Source of the DNA: Chrysomallon squamiferum | Taxonomy: Eukaryota > Mollusca > Gastropoda > Neomphalida > Peltospiridae | NCBI GenBank assembly: GCA_012295275.1 | Contig: CM022671.1 | Location: forward strand, 27,817,822-27,881,821 | Reading direction: 5' to 3' | Length of the DNA: 64,000 nt | In this document: in pieces, positions 1 to 16,058 of the stretch | Position numbering within the stretch: the stretch's first letter is position 1 | How the letters are laid out: every line of letters starts with the position of its first letter | Position numbers and translations under genes: made by a program | The notes under the pieces: model-generated | Told to the model about the DNA's origin: nothing | The model's input: the letters and a program-made list of their open reading frames with translations, nothing else | Databases searched by the model: none

Positions 1-95
1 TCATCTCAAGTATAAAAGCATAAATAAAGTTATTATTTTTATACATTGCCTTATAGTCACTTGTGCTATATTTTCCAATATCTCTTCTTTTGCAG

Positions 96-561
96 AAGAT
101 CAGTGCCTGAAAGATTTACTATACTGAAAGGCAGAGATTCGCACCAGGTAAATTATTTTAAACCCGGAACAATCACCACAGTATAAAGCAAAATACACGC
201 ACATACTCACAATATTTCTAATACATTGTATATATAATAATGTTTGTGCTGTACAAAATATTCAAGATGAAATAACATTTTAATATAAAAATAAATAAAT
301 TATAATAAAATAAAATTAGAAAAATTAAGATGAATATTATAAAAAGATTAACTGACAAATAACTGCAAAAAGAAAGACAGAAAGAAATGTGTCGTTTATA
401 GAATAGTTATTTATTTAACAAAATATTAGTTTATTTATTTTTCTGTACTTTAATTATTACTATTAGATGTGCCGGTAGCAATGGAAATTTGAATAATTAA
501 TCTGTATTGTTATTATTATTATTGCTATTGTTTTTGTTATTGTTATTACTATTTGTTGTTG

Positions 562-595
<34 letters not shown>

Positions 596-993
596 AGCAC
601 TGGACAGATAAATGGTACGATTCTGGAGATCCAATACGCCGCGAAGAGGAGCTGCCAAAACGAGTACATCCTCAAGAACCCTGTCAGAGGCGTTGGCAGT
701 ACAACCCTGGCACATCGGCCATCAGCAAATGGTCACGAGAAGGCAAAGACTGGCCAGATGACTATTCCAAATACTGGTTGTCAGGTCTGCCTCCGGCAGA
801 AACTCAGCGGGCACGTGGGATATATCGTCTGAACAGCCGAGACGATAAATTATATCCCTTCTCTAATTTTATGACGTCACAATACAGACGACCTATATAT
901 TCCATTTTAGGTCCGGTTCAAAAGAAGGAAGTGTATGGACTAACCCATCAACATAACAGGCACGGATTTATGCCTTTTGAAGATTTTTATTGA
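96..993 (+). CDS. 3' part of an unrecognised Trp/Tyr/Pro-rich protein (two exons)
   Basis: Two exons join in frame. Exon 96-147 follows a T-rich acceptor ending TTTTGCAG and ends before GTAAAT. Exon 598-993 follows an acceptor ending AAAG and stops with TGA. The joined frame gives 17 residues ending GRDSHQ, then HWTDKWYDSGDPIRREEE and about 115 more, ending FMPFEDFY. The visible part has no signal peptide, membrane span or coiled coil. It is rich in W, Y, P, R and D, and has short WSREGKDWPDDY-like stretches. That composition resembles many small axonemal or sperm microtubule-lumen proteins, but this is only an analogy and I recognise no family. The 5' end lies outside the window, so the total length is unknown. 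The second exon's acceptor sits directly behind an ATT microsatellite, which serves as its T-rich tract. The frame, splice sites and base composition make this a real gene; its function is open. Confidence 0.75.
561..595. repeat. ATT microsatellite abutting a splice acceptor
   Basis: A GTT/ATT trinucleotide run ends 2 bases before the acceptor AG at 596-597. It replaces a normal polypyrimidine tract for the last exon of the first gene. Length change here could alter splicing. Confidence 0.9.
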
Positions 994-3359
<2,366 letters not shown>

Positions 3360-6300
3360 ATGACTTCGCCAATTTCTGACAAGGATATGGAAGACAGCAA
3401 CGAAGAAACTGTCAGAATATACAATCTTGACCAGAAGATTTTTGTTGGTAACTTAGGTTACAGAGTGAGTACATTATTTCATTTTGATTTTTCAAACATT
3501 TTGATTAATAATATTATTTACTGTTAAACATTTTTTTTTTTTTTAATGTTTATCAAGTATTTTATTCCAATAAACTAAAATAAGTTACATTTGGAAATTT
3601 AATTAAACTGTTAAATTTATTTTGTACTGAATTTTGCATTAAATAATATTTTGGATCTTTTTATTTATTTATGCAATTTTTATTGTTTTTTTTTTTTTTT
3701 TTTTTATTTCAGATTCAAAGAAAAGAGCTAGCATTATTTTTTTCAAAATTCGGAAATGTATGTAAAACTCACATAGTTATGGATCATTTAAAACATCATT
3801 CCAGAGGGTAATCACTTATACCAACACACCCTATTATTTACCAAATATTCATATAAACTGTTAATTAATTTATATAAACATTAAAATATCCCCAAATGGA
3901 ATAATACAAAAGCATATACCAATCAGTTTTATTTTCCACAAATTTTAGATAATATACCATTTCATACAAATATTTAATATATTTCAGAATTGCTTTTGTC
4001 TATTTTAAATCAAAAGAAGATGCAGATCGAGCTTTGCAAGCAACTGATGAGGAACTTGTTCTAGGTGGAAGGTATTAATTTGTATTATGCCTCTTATAAC
4101 AGCCTATTTCCATACCATATTGTAAAACTGATTGTGAGAAAAATTGTTTATAAATTTTATTGCCTACAATTTCAATAAGTTGCAGTATTTTACAGAAACA
4201 GTAGGAATAAATAAAAAAAGAATTTAAAGTGAAGGATGTAACAAGTTTTGAAGTAAATAGTTTTTTTTTTGGGGGGGGTCTTTAAAATCTTTCTTTCTAC
4301 TGGTAGGTTTAATATTTTATTAATCTTGTCTGTCTTTTTCTGGGCTAAAGCCATATTTATTTCATATAATTAGTTTTGTCTATTATATGTATATTTAACC
4401 ATATTATATTGCTGTTATTAATAAAATTAATATTATTTAAAATAATTTTATTTGTTTTGCGTGAAAACCAATAATTTCAGAAATTTATTCTCTTCAGCAG
4501 TAGATTTTTGTGTTTTATTTTAACAATATTTTTTAATTTCTGCCATTTAAAATACTCAAATGTATATTTTTTAATATTGAAATTATTCTATAAATGTGAT
4601 CTGGATATTTTAAAAGACTTCTGCGAGTACATCCTGCAGAAGAATCTAAAAGAACAACATTCAAGAAATATTCATCACTACCAGACTTCAACAAGACAGT
4701 AAGTCTTTAGCTGTTTTCATTAAGATGCTACAAGTTTATAAATTTAAACATAGCTGTCCATTGGAAGCATTTCTTTGCAAATATGCTTTTTAATAGATAT
4801 TAGCAAAAGCGTTAGGAATTATTTACATCTGTGAACAAATGGAATCATTGAAGATTTAAGATATCTTCCTAGTTATAAGGTTTTACTGCTAATTGTGTAA
4901 ACCAGTTAATTGTCTAAGTAAACTTAATTTATTATACACAAAGTACTACTCAGTGAAATTACAAGCAAAGCAAACTGCACGTTTATATTTAGTAATTAAA
5001 GATATAAAAACAATAAAATAAAGAAAATGCTTATTTTAACAGTCAGATTAACAATATTTGATTAAAAATAAAAAAATAAATATTTTGGTAATGGTAAATA
5101 ATATTTACTTTTGTTATTATTATTATTTTAATAATGCTTATTTCATACCTGTATAAATTTTTTTTACCTGTTATTCCAGGCTGAACATTTAGTCAGTGAA
5201 GAAACTGAAGACACAACAGACAATTCAAATCAGGACACAGCATTAGCACGTGTCTCCTTGACTTTAAATGATCTCTGCGATGAGCTGCTTGTCGAAATAT
5301 TTTCCTATCTACCGATTAAAGACAAAGCAAAAATTGAACGAGGTAAAATAATTGTATTTTATATAAAAGCTGTAGCTAACATTGTATTTTATATATTTAA
5401 AAACAGTTTTTTCATTTTTCAGTAAAACCTGTTACATAACTTGTATTTTAAACATTTAAAATATTTTCTTGTTCTACCAATAAAAGTAAAAACTAAAATG
5501 ATTTAATAAGATCAACTATTTTTTGATTTCAGTAATATCACTCAGACATTTTTTTTGAAAAACACTTAATATGACAAAAAATGATTTTTATGTTCTAATG
5601 TCACAGACATTTATACCAGTTGGAATTTGGTACAGCAATATAAGGTGAGTCAGAAATAGCACCGATTTCTGTTTTTTGAGCTGTCAGATGTTTTCTGGGA
5701 AGTCATGTTATTTTATTGTAATTTATTTATTTCTGATTTTGTTTTGCAAGTTATTGCTGCAAGATTGGAAAGTTATTGAACTTGCACCAAACTGAACCGT
5801 GAAATCCAGCACTATTTCTTGCTCACTCTGTATATTTCACATATCTTTTTATATATTAGTGTGATCTTCTTTTGGTCATACTGAGTCTCAAGAAATTACT
5901 GATTATATTTCAGTTTGTCACCGATGGAGGATCCTTGCACTTCAGACATGGGCAACTGTAAAATCTCTGCACTTCACCAATATGTTTCGTCACTTCAATG
6001 GTTAGAGTTCTTTTTACCTCGTTTAGAGTTTGTTACCTGTAAATCATCACCGTTAAATCTATTTCACAGTCTGAATGATATTGTTTTCAAAAATATAATT
6101 TTATATATTCATTTTTTTAATTTATTGAAATTAACTGATTGAGTTTTAAAATTGGAATGCATGTTTTGATACTAAATAATTTAATTGATTATAAAATTAA
6201 TAGTGATGAAGATGATTAAAAATTATTTATTTTAGATAAAAAAATAAAAACATTATTTGTTAAAACTATTGCAAAATATAAGTTTGATGATTGTAAGGAG

Positions 6301-9300
6301 AACTATGTAATTTTTATTTTTATTTACTTAATAAAAACATTTCCCAAATATCCTGCAGACTGTTGCTTTTTGTTTTAAATATTTTATTACAGTTTTATAC
6401 GGCATCTTTTGCCAAAAAGAATTGACCTATTTTGAAGTTTGAAAGTGAATTTTTTTTAACAGGTTTAGTGGACAAGACACTTAACTCTATACTTCAGCGA
6501 TGTGGACATTCTTTGAAATCACTTGACCTGTCTGCATCTCCTCATTTCCTTACAGATTATGCAATGGACATAATAGGTACAAGTATTTCACGTCTTAACA
6601 GGATTTTTTAAAATTGTCTTTTCCATTTACTTTCATTTTTTTTTTTTTTTTTATTTAATTTAGTATTTTAATTGTTAAAGAAAAATTTGACTTTTCTTGG
6701 AGAATAAAGTAAAGAACTGATAAATATTTTGAGATTAATTTTATTATTGCTCCTACACAAGATTTTAAAAAAAATGAAGAAAAAAAAGAAATAGAATAAA
6801 ATATACATACATAAATATACAAGTATATAAATATAATTTTGAAAGCTTATATAATCATTATAAAAATAAAGACCTGGTATATGAAAGTTTTATATATTAA
6901 ATTAACAGATATTTCTCTGCCTATTTAGCTAGGTATTGCCCAGACCTGTCCAAGCTAGACATATCAGGAGTTGATGCAACAAACAAATCTCTTCAGATCT
7001 TCTCCACTAAGTGTACAAAATTGAAAGTTAGTAATATCTTTAAAAGTGCCAGTCTTTGTAATGCAGTCTACTAAATCTATTAAATTTAAAGCAAATAATA
7101 TCTTTACAAATAACAGACCAAGAATACATCTTTCCGTAAAGTAATACGCTGAATACAACAAGTTCAATTTTCATTATTTCTTCACAAGCAATGGACCAAG
7201 AAAATGTCTCTGTATTATCTAATTCACTAAATTGCTCATCCTGATGCAAGAAAATTGAAATTCATGTTTGTTCACCTTCTATGCTGTAACAGATGATTTC
7301 ACTCCAGTATGTGGAAGTTACCATTCTCAGCAAAAAGAATATTTGTAGAAGTACCAATTTCACAGTGGTAAATGGATTACCTGTATGATGAATTGAAATA
7401 AAAATTAATTGTTAGCTGCAATACATTTCTTGGTACATATTAAGAATGATAAAATCAAGTATTATCAAATCAAAATAGTATGTATTATTTTACTTCTTTA
7501 CACAACTGAAAATTCATTATCACAGTGATGTATATATATCAATGAACACAAGATAAGATATTCTATTTATGTATACAATTAAAGCTTGATTTTAAATTTA
7601 AATTAAAACTTGGATGATGATTCTGTTAATTCTGTTTCAGTGGGTTAGGCTCCAACACTGTTTGCACGTGAGTGAAAAAGGGTATGTTTAAATAATTCTT
7701 TCCTTTCTTTTTTTCATTTGCTCGGTCACAGAAATACTAATTAAGTCGCTGTAACAATCATTTGTTTCTATACATGCAACAAATTTAAAATGCTTTTATT
7801 TTTACTGGTATTGAAGTCTGTTATTATTTATTGATAAGATTATTCTGCATTTTTTCGTCCTGTGGAAAATATTACTGTTGTTATTAGTAGTAGTAATTAC
7901 TCTTTGATTTTTTTTGTTTAAACAGTCTGTGGTGGTTACTACATAACTGTCAGATGTTGGAATATCTTGATATAATGGGCAGTGTATCAATAACAGGGAA
8001 GGTGAGTGTCTGTTTTCACTTTTTTATTTTTCAAATATAATATATATTCTATTAAAAGGAAATTCTGAAGCCTACAAAACACTAGTTATTGCATTTGAGA
8101 TTTGAAAAAAAAAAATATATTTATATATTTTGTTTCATATTCTATTGTACTCTACATCAGCTGTGAAAAAGTGATCAGTTTATAAATCTTACTTCACTTT
8201 TCATATACACCATTACTACAGATATATAAACAAGCATAATCTGGTATTAGGAATAATCGTTTTCTTTAAAAGAACCACAAATTTATGTATAAATTTTAAT
8301 TATTCAAATATTTTCAGTGTTTTCATATGCTTGGACCCAGTTTGAAGACAGCTGTTTTGAGTAACTGTAGTAATGTAAGTTCTCTCTGTAATGTTGTTTT
8401 GATGTATATTCTCATTTTGTGTTCATAGACCAGTACATTTAATTAACACTTTATGAATATGTTTTACGTATTTGGATCCTGTCCACATTATATAAAATGT
8501 ATTTGGGGATAAATTACACTATAATGTTAACTTCAGGCCAGGGATTTTTTATGGTAAAATTGAAAATAAACTGAGGTTGTTTTTTTGTTTTGTTTTAATA
8601 TTGAAATGTTAGATAATACTTGGGTCAAAGGATTAGCCAAAATCAGTAATTTAGAATAATATTTTTTTTATTATTTATTATATATAGCTGTCAGACACAG
8701 CCATTATAAAGCTAGGAGAGAAATGTCCAGGATTGGAAACTCTCTACATAGACAACTGTCATAAAGTGACCGATGTTGCCATCAGATCTATGTGTCAGGT
8801 ATGATTTGTGTTGGTTATATTTATGTTTTCATTTATTAGTATTAACAGTTCCAGTTCAGCTGTTTTATCTATAACATAGGGGAGATAATTTACTTAAGAA
8901 TTTCAATTCAACTAATGAAATTTGAGGAGATTGTTATTTTGAGGTTTTAACAAGTTTTGTTTTGTATTCCTTTGTTATTGACTTCTTTTTCTTAATTTTT
9001 AATTTTATTTATTACTGTCTGTTCTTGGGCCCATAGTTAAAAGCAGATTTCATTAACATTGTAAGAAATTCTACTTTCATGTCCTCCTTTTAATTTATTA
9101 AATTGTATTGTGTTTATTCCTTTTCTTTCAGAGATTAACTAATCTTGAATTTCTTTCTGTGAGAGGATCATTTCCATTAGGTAAATATAAAAAATAGTTT
9201 ATTATCATTAGATAATTAAAACAAGTTCCCTATATTTGTTTCTATTTTCATGACACACTGGAATTTTTTCTGTTGGAAACATTCATATAAAAAGTTATCA

Positions 9301-12300
9301 TTTCAAAATATAGGAATTTCTGATCATCAGAAACCTTAAAAAATTAAATATTTATATTTATTTTAACTTACTGGTATAACATTCCTGATCTGAAAAACTG
9401 AAAATGGGTTTGAAAATTTATATAAAATATTTTATATTCTGTTTTATTACAGTTACCAACAAAGATAGTTGGGTGGAGTTGCAGTTCTTGACAAAATTAG
9501 TACGTTTTAATTTAATGAATCAGTTTCAGTATTTAATAGTAATTATTTCAATACTAAAAATAATATTTAGGATCAAATTTATTTACTTGTATTAATATAT
9601 GAATTAAAATCATGTTAAAATATCTTATAATTTGAAGTACAAAAAAAAATTGAACATTTTATGACTAATCTGTTTCATTAATTTTTTTCTAATCTTGTTT
9701 CTTAATATCGTGTTTACCATTATAAATACTGTTTAAAATTATATACGTTTTGCTTGTTCAATGGAATTTTCTAATTATAATTTTTATTTATTTATTTTTG
9801 GTTCCAATCATTTCAGACATATCTGAATGTTTCCAATAATCAAGATATTAGTGATGATGTTTTAGCTGCTATTTCAAATGGTTGCTTATTACTTAAGTAA
9901 GACTTATTGAAGTACATGTATTATACTAGAAATATATATTTTTTAAACAAATATATAATAAGAACAAAGTGAAATAATTATGTTTCCCCAATTTTTATTT
10001 TATTTTTTATTTAACCTGAATTTTTAAAAAGAAAAAGGTTATGAGATTTGTAACTGAAATATGAAGGTATCCTGATGTAAAATTTCAGAAATTAATACAC
10101 TTGTCTGAAACAGATTCGAAACTTATTTCATATTCTGAATAAAATCTGAGGAAAAAAAACTTCATTGCTTTACATTCTGACAGTTTTAGTTATTTCTTTG
10201 TGTGTGTTTTGATATTGCTGTTTCAGAGATCTGGATATAAGCAGATGTCACAGACAGATTACTGGTGCTGGGTTCCAAGCTTTGTCACATCTGGAACATA
10301 TAGAAGTTCTTAACATCAGTTATCTTTACAAGGTAGGTTGGTCATTTGAAATCATGTTTGGTTAATCATGTAATACATACAATGATTTACCACATGTTAG
10401 GAGATTTATACTTCATGAAATGTTAAAGTGTTAGATTATACAACATAGAGCACTGAGTGTAAAGAAACCAATCCCTGTGTGTGTGTGTGTGTTACATTTT
10501 CTTACATTCCATACCAATCCATGTAACTTTTTTCCTATTTTTTACTTATGTACATAAATTTTAGCTGAGAATTGTTTTGAGAAAAATGGTGTTCTTATTT
10601 CAGACCAATAGAATTAATTTGAAAAGAATCCAGTAAATAATAAAATAAAATAATGTTTTTAATGAAGTGGATGCAAGTAATGGAAATACAATAGGTTTTT
10701 TTCCTCTAATACTGATTTTTGTTTGCTGATTTTTAATTTCAGGTTTCTGATGAAGATCTTTATCTTCTTGCTCTAAATGGGAGGCTACAAAAATTGACAG
10801 CCAGAGCTTGCAGTAATATCACTGACAGTGGTAAATAACAATTTCAAATTTCAGTAATAACTTGGCATTAGATGCGTAAATCCTTAACCATTTTATTCAT
10901 TTGTTTGATACTAGAATTCCTGTCTATGTGATAAAATATTTTTTTTTATCTTTATTTTCATCTCAGTCATAAATTTAAATATTCAAAAATTATTTTGTTT
11001 ATTTTTTTAATTAAAGATTTGCCTGAATGTTTTAACTTTTTTCTTCTTTTTTTTTTACTCTGCAAGTATTAAAACCAAAAATGATTATTTTGAAGGTGTA
11101 ACAAGTCTTGTGGAAAACTGTTTACAACTTAGCCATCTTGACCTGAGTGGCTGTATGCAGGTCACCAATAGAGCACTCAAAGCTGTAATTAGCAGTTTCG
11201 AAAATCAAGAAAGAGACATTGAAGTCATTTTAGGAGGTATGAAATTTTATGTCAACAGATCGTCCTTCACCCACTTTGAAAAATATTAACATACTTGTGT
11301 GCACTCAATGCATAATTATCCCAGTTTTTGCAAGCACATTTTTGGACATTTAGTTTTAAAGGATGTGTCCAGGTATCATTTCCATCAAACATTTATTTAA
11401 ATTTACAAATTATAGCAAGCTTGTTTTAGCAATTTATGTATTTAAAAAAAAAATAATAATAATATTTATTGATTACATAGTTAATAATGTACATGTGTAC
11501 ACACACACAGACACAGACTCAGTGATGTAAAAGACATTTAGTAAAATTCAGAATTTATATACCATAAGCATTTATAAATAAAATTCTTTGGCCAGTATTT
11601 TAACATGGACTGCAACAATATAAAATGTTACACATTTTAATGTTACCTTTTCATTTCAGGTGTTTGTTGAAAATTCATTTGCAACAGTTATATACAAGCT
11701 AGTTGATGTTTGTTATATTATTTGTGTATTACAGGTACAAGTGTTGTATTAACTGAAGTGACAGTTCCTCCAAGGATTGTGATTTGTCAGCAGGATCTGT
11801 CAGTGTATCACCTTTATCCTAACAGGGAATTGTTATTACCAGGTAATACAGTTCTATAATGAAACTGTGTCATACAAGTCTGTGAAAGTGCAAGTGATGT
11901 GTTTAAGTATGATAATCAGAAAGTTTCAGGGTTTGCAGGCAATTTTGGATGTGTTGTTTCAAATGTGGCTTGTCTACTTATATGGGTGCAGATGAAGACC
12001 CACTTTTCAGAAAATAGTTCTATAAATTAAGGTAGAATGTTGTTTATTAATTTAATTTTTTATTTCCTCCTGTTTCTGTTTTCAGAACCAAATGAAGATG
12101 ACGGTGAAGAAAATGAATATCCAAAAGGTTATTTATAGAATTTTGTAACACATTTATGTATTTTTTTAACTAAAATATTGGTATACTTAACAGTTTAAAG
12201 TCTTTTTCTTTTAACCAGACTCCAGATTAGTATTGTTAATTATAATTAAATGCTTACTTAAATAACATTGAACATTATGTGCAGAACTGATGAAGAATTT

Positions 12301-12779
12301 CTTTAGGAAATAATGTTTTAAGTGTCTAAATACTTTTATCAAAACCACAACAGAATTAATAAATGCAGTCCTTGTAGTTTTCCGCAATCTTCAGACATTC
12401 AGTCTTCATTGTTAATTGATAGTTTCTTAAAAGTTGGATTAGATATACAATAGTTTTACTTTGATAAATAAACAAACAATATATGTTTATATATATGTAT
12501 ATTTATTTATTTATTTATTTATTTTTAATGTATGCCTGTTGGTCAGCAGATATTAAATAAATTTTATTACTTTTCAGATCTGGTCTGCCATTTCATTTGA
12601 CTATTTCTATTTATTTATTTTAATTAATTAATTGTTTTAATTATGCAGAGGCCTATCTACCGGCTGGTATGGAGGAGACTGAAGACTCGTGGTTGGAGGA
12701 TGAAACGTTCACTGATTACAGGGATGATTATCTTCTTGGAGATGACCCACTAGCTGCAGAAGTCTGGGATCTCTCTTGA
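3360..12779 (+). CDS. RRM + F-box + leucine-rich-repeat protein (complete, 21 exons, 634 aa)
   Basis: Exons: 3360-3464, 3713-3807, 3988-4071, 4617-4698, 5180-5342, 5914-6000, 6463-6576, 6929-7026, 7641-7681, 7926-8001, 8318-8374, 8688-8798, 9132-9180, 9453-9499, 9817-9896, 10227-10332, 10743-10830, 11096-11236, 11735-11842, 12086-12127, 12649-12779. All join in frame at GT/AG sites and total 1905 nt with stop. Residues about 26-102 form an RRM: RNP2 is IFVGNL (27-32) and RNP1 is RGIAFVYF (66-73). An acidic linker follows. The F-box is at about 151-195 (LNDLCDELLVEIFSYLP, then VCHRWR). Cysteine-type LRRs run about 207-541 (LKSLDLS, LETLYIDNC, LKDLDISRC, LSHLDLSGC), roughly one or two exons each, as in FBXL2/AMN1 relatives. 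The C-terminus is acidic. F-boxes bind SKP1 in SCF ubiquitin ligases and LRRs usually select the substrate; an RNA-linked ubiquitin ligase role is inference. I recall nematode predicted proteins (EEED8.10 type) with a similar mix, unverified. The start is the first ATG in frame, 26 codons before the RRM. Confidence 0.92.
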
Positions 12780-13042
12780 TAAGAAAAACATTTTGACTCA
12801 AAATCTTAACATAAAAACATTTATTTTTGTTAATGATACCAGGGTCACTCTGTTTTAACAGTAAAGAACTGATAGTTACAAACAGTTTTTCTGGTTTTTG
12901 TTAATATTGTTAAATATACATTTTTAGTCTAAATGCAGTAATCTTTCTAGTCAGGCTGCATTATAGAAACTTATTAGTCTACTGTACGATTTTATTTTGG
13001 AAATGAAATTTAGTACTGTACTGTATTCAGTATATTTGGATA

Positions 13043-13048
13043 AATAAA
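13043..13048 (+). terminator. Candidate poly(A) signal of the RRM/F-box/LRR gene
   Basis: AATAAA about 265 bases after the stop codon at 12779. It is the first canonical hexamer downstream and is plausible, though such hexamers are common in this AT-rich DNA. Confidence 0.45.
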
Positions 13049-14104
13049 AAAGGTATAAATGAAGTGCCTAAATTACAGTCGTGGATAATTGTTATTAAAT
13101 TACTGTACTTGTTAAATTTTACTGAAGTTTTCAATGAGTTATGGAAAATAAATAATGTTTTCATAAATTATTATTTTGTTTGAACTTTTACTTGATGATA
13201 ATTCATATACATATACAATATAATAAACAGTAAACAGTTATTAATGCATATTGTTGTAAGTAACATAAGAACAGAATAAAACAGAAAACAAAGTTTTGTA
13301 TTTTATGCTGTGCCTTAGGCTATAGTACTGTCAGTGGTTTTTACTTCACATATTCTGGTTAATTATCATGTTTTAAAACCAGATTTTTAAATATTGTGGT
13401 CGCGTTAATGTCCTCCCTTTAAATATACCAGTCCTTTCTAAAGTAATGGCGGTTTCCTCTCTCTGTGTTGTATAAAAATGAGTTATTAAACAAATGTTCA
13501 TTTACTTCTTACCAACGTGTAAAGTTTTTAAAACCAAAAGCGACAGTGTTGAGCCTTAAAGTTTTGGTTTTGGTCTGAATATGTCAGGGCAAACTAGAAT
13601 GACTAATGTTAATTAGCAATAGCTGAAATTCGTACCAGCATATAATTAGTTTTTTTTGTTTATTTCTTTACACATCAAAGTGTTTCTGTTTTCTTGTTTT
13701 TACTTTTTAATCTCTCTTCTGCTGGTTATTTTCCTTCTTCAAAGAGAGCACTGTTTACAAACGACAATTCTGTTCCTCTCATTAACTTACTAACCTGGAT
13801 AAACAAAGATTTCAGTTTAGTCAGGCGAACAGCTGTTTACTGGTGACAGTAATTGCCGATTTTATTTCTCAAGGAGGCACTCCCTTTGAGATGTAAACCA
13901 TATCCAACCAAGCAATCAAGTTTTTGTCAAGATTCCTAGCACCAAGTGATTGATCCTTGCTCAGCTGCCGAACAGAACATTAATGGGTGTATCTACCCCG
14001 TGCAGACCAAAAAGAAATGTTGAAGAAAGAGCACAGTTTAGTTTATTGTGGATTGCACGTTAATTAGTCTTCTAAAGATAACTTCCTTTTCTACAATGTT
14101 AACC

Positions 14105-14108
<4 letters not shown>

Positions 14109-14171
<63 letters not shown>
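14109..14171. repeat. (CT)n microsatellite
   Basis: About 31 uninterrupted CT dinucleotides in intergenic DNA. Confidence 0.98.
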
Positions 14172-14174
<3 letters not shown>

Positions 14175-15971
14175 GACAGTGTTTTCAAACAATTGTTATT
14201 TAGTTATTTCTTGTGTAATGGTAATTATGTTCTTAGATAATGTTCTACGCAATTACCATGTTCACTTAGTTCACATCCGTGATCAAGCGAGAATGATCGA
14301 TAGTTAGATCACCTCGACAAGACATCGTGAATCTCCGGTATTCTTTACCAGGCACCTTACGTCACACATCGGGCGGTTGCATCTCCTTTGATCTAAGGAT
14401 TCCGAAAATTATTAACGTAATTTCCACGGTACTTGTTTACATGGCTTTACGCAAAAGGAACGATTTTTTTTTTTTTTTTTTTTTCATTCTTTTTTATTCC
14501 CCTCGTCTTTCCTCTTCTTTTTACGATTACAGTCGTTACTAATTAACTCTTTGAAAATTAATTGCTTTCATTCATATAATCTTGACAATAACGAAATGAG
14601 AATTAATTTTGTTTTGTTTTGTTTTATTTATTTTTTTAGTTTAGTTTAATTTAATTTTAATTTTTATTTAATATGATTTATTTATTTATTGTTGTGTGAA
14701 GTTCCAAGCAACAACAAAAACAATAACAATAATAATAAAAATAAATTTTAAACATTTCATTTTTAAAGAAATTCCCAATTTTTACATAATTAAAAATAAT
14801 TATATGATGACGAAAAACGGACAAAATACAAAAGCAAATAATAATAATTTAGATAAGATAACTGCCATTAGAACTTAAAAAAACATAATAATAAATTACA
14901 ACTAAAAAACAAAAAAACAAAAAAAAACCTGTCATTATCACTTGACAAGCAATAATCAATATGTAATTCTTATTTCTGTATTATAAGATAATTACCATCT
15001 ACCAATGTTCTTGGACCTATAAAATACAAATAAATATTTATAATTAATTAAATCGAATGATAAAATAACAACAACAACAACAACATTTATTATTATTATT
15101 AATGGTGTTTATATTTTCTCTTTTTTTCTTCTTCTTTTTTTATTATTATTATGTTTTAAGCTTTTCTATAAAAGAAGAAGAAAAATAGTAGATGAAAAAG
15201 AAGATGAAACAGTAAAGCTGACATTGTTTTTCTCTTTGCAGTCGTGTATTAATTTTCCATCATTCTGACAGTCGTCTGCTACGACAAGACAAACCCTGAC
15301 TGCACTCTTTTTACCCTCCTACATGTCTGTCATGTGATCATATCGCATCCGTCTGCTGCGACTTTTGGCGTCGGTAATACTGTCGGCACAGAAGTAAACA
15401 TCAAGATTTCTTTGTAATTGGAAAGCAAACAACAAAACAAAACAGTGTTTTTTAGGCGGACTTTCATTTGACTCATTTTCACGAGGAGAAGATCTTTGTA
15501 GATTGATCGATTTCGTGGGCGCAAAAGACACAAAAAAAAAAAAAAAAAAAAACTAAGTGTATGTGTTTTAGAACATTTTTTATACCAGCGTTTACCAGTC
15601 GAGATGTAAATGCAATTGTTCTTTTTGTTTTGTTATCAATTTTATGAAAAGTGAACACGAAACCGCAATATTAAAAAAAAAAAAAAACAACAAAAAAAAA
15701 AAAAAAAAAATATATATATATCTGAATTAAATTTAAGGGTTTTATTTAAAATTTAGAAATAAATGTTTTGTTTTAGCTTTATAAAGAAATGTATAATTGT
15801 GAAATTTCAAAACTGTTTGCAAATATTTAAAAAAAAAAAAAAAAAAAAAAAATTATTTAGATTTGTTCTCTTTAAAACTTCTAATGCCTTAACTTTATTA
15901 GAACATAATGGCGGGAACATAGAAGAACAATAACTTTAATTTTCGATGATTGCTTATCGATTAATAAATAT

Positions 15972-15975
<4 letters not shown>

Positions 15976-16056
<81 letters not shown>
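15976..16056. repeat. (GA)n microsatellite
   Basis: About 40 uninterrupted GA dinucleotides in intergenic DNA. With the (CT)n run at 14109-14171 it forms an inverted pair of perfect complement about 1.8 kb apart. Confidence 0.98.

Positions 16057-16058
<2 letters not shown>

Noticed and set aside
4508-4616. Open frame upstream of exon 4 of the RRM/F-box gene
   Set aside because: It is in a different frame from the protein and is intronic. The exon begins after the AG at 4615-4616.
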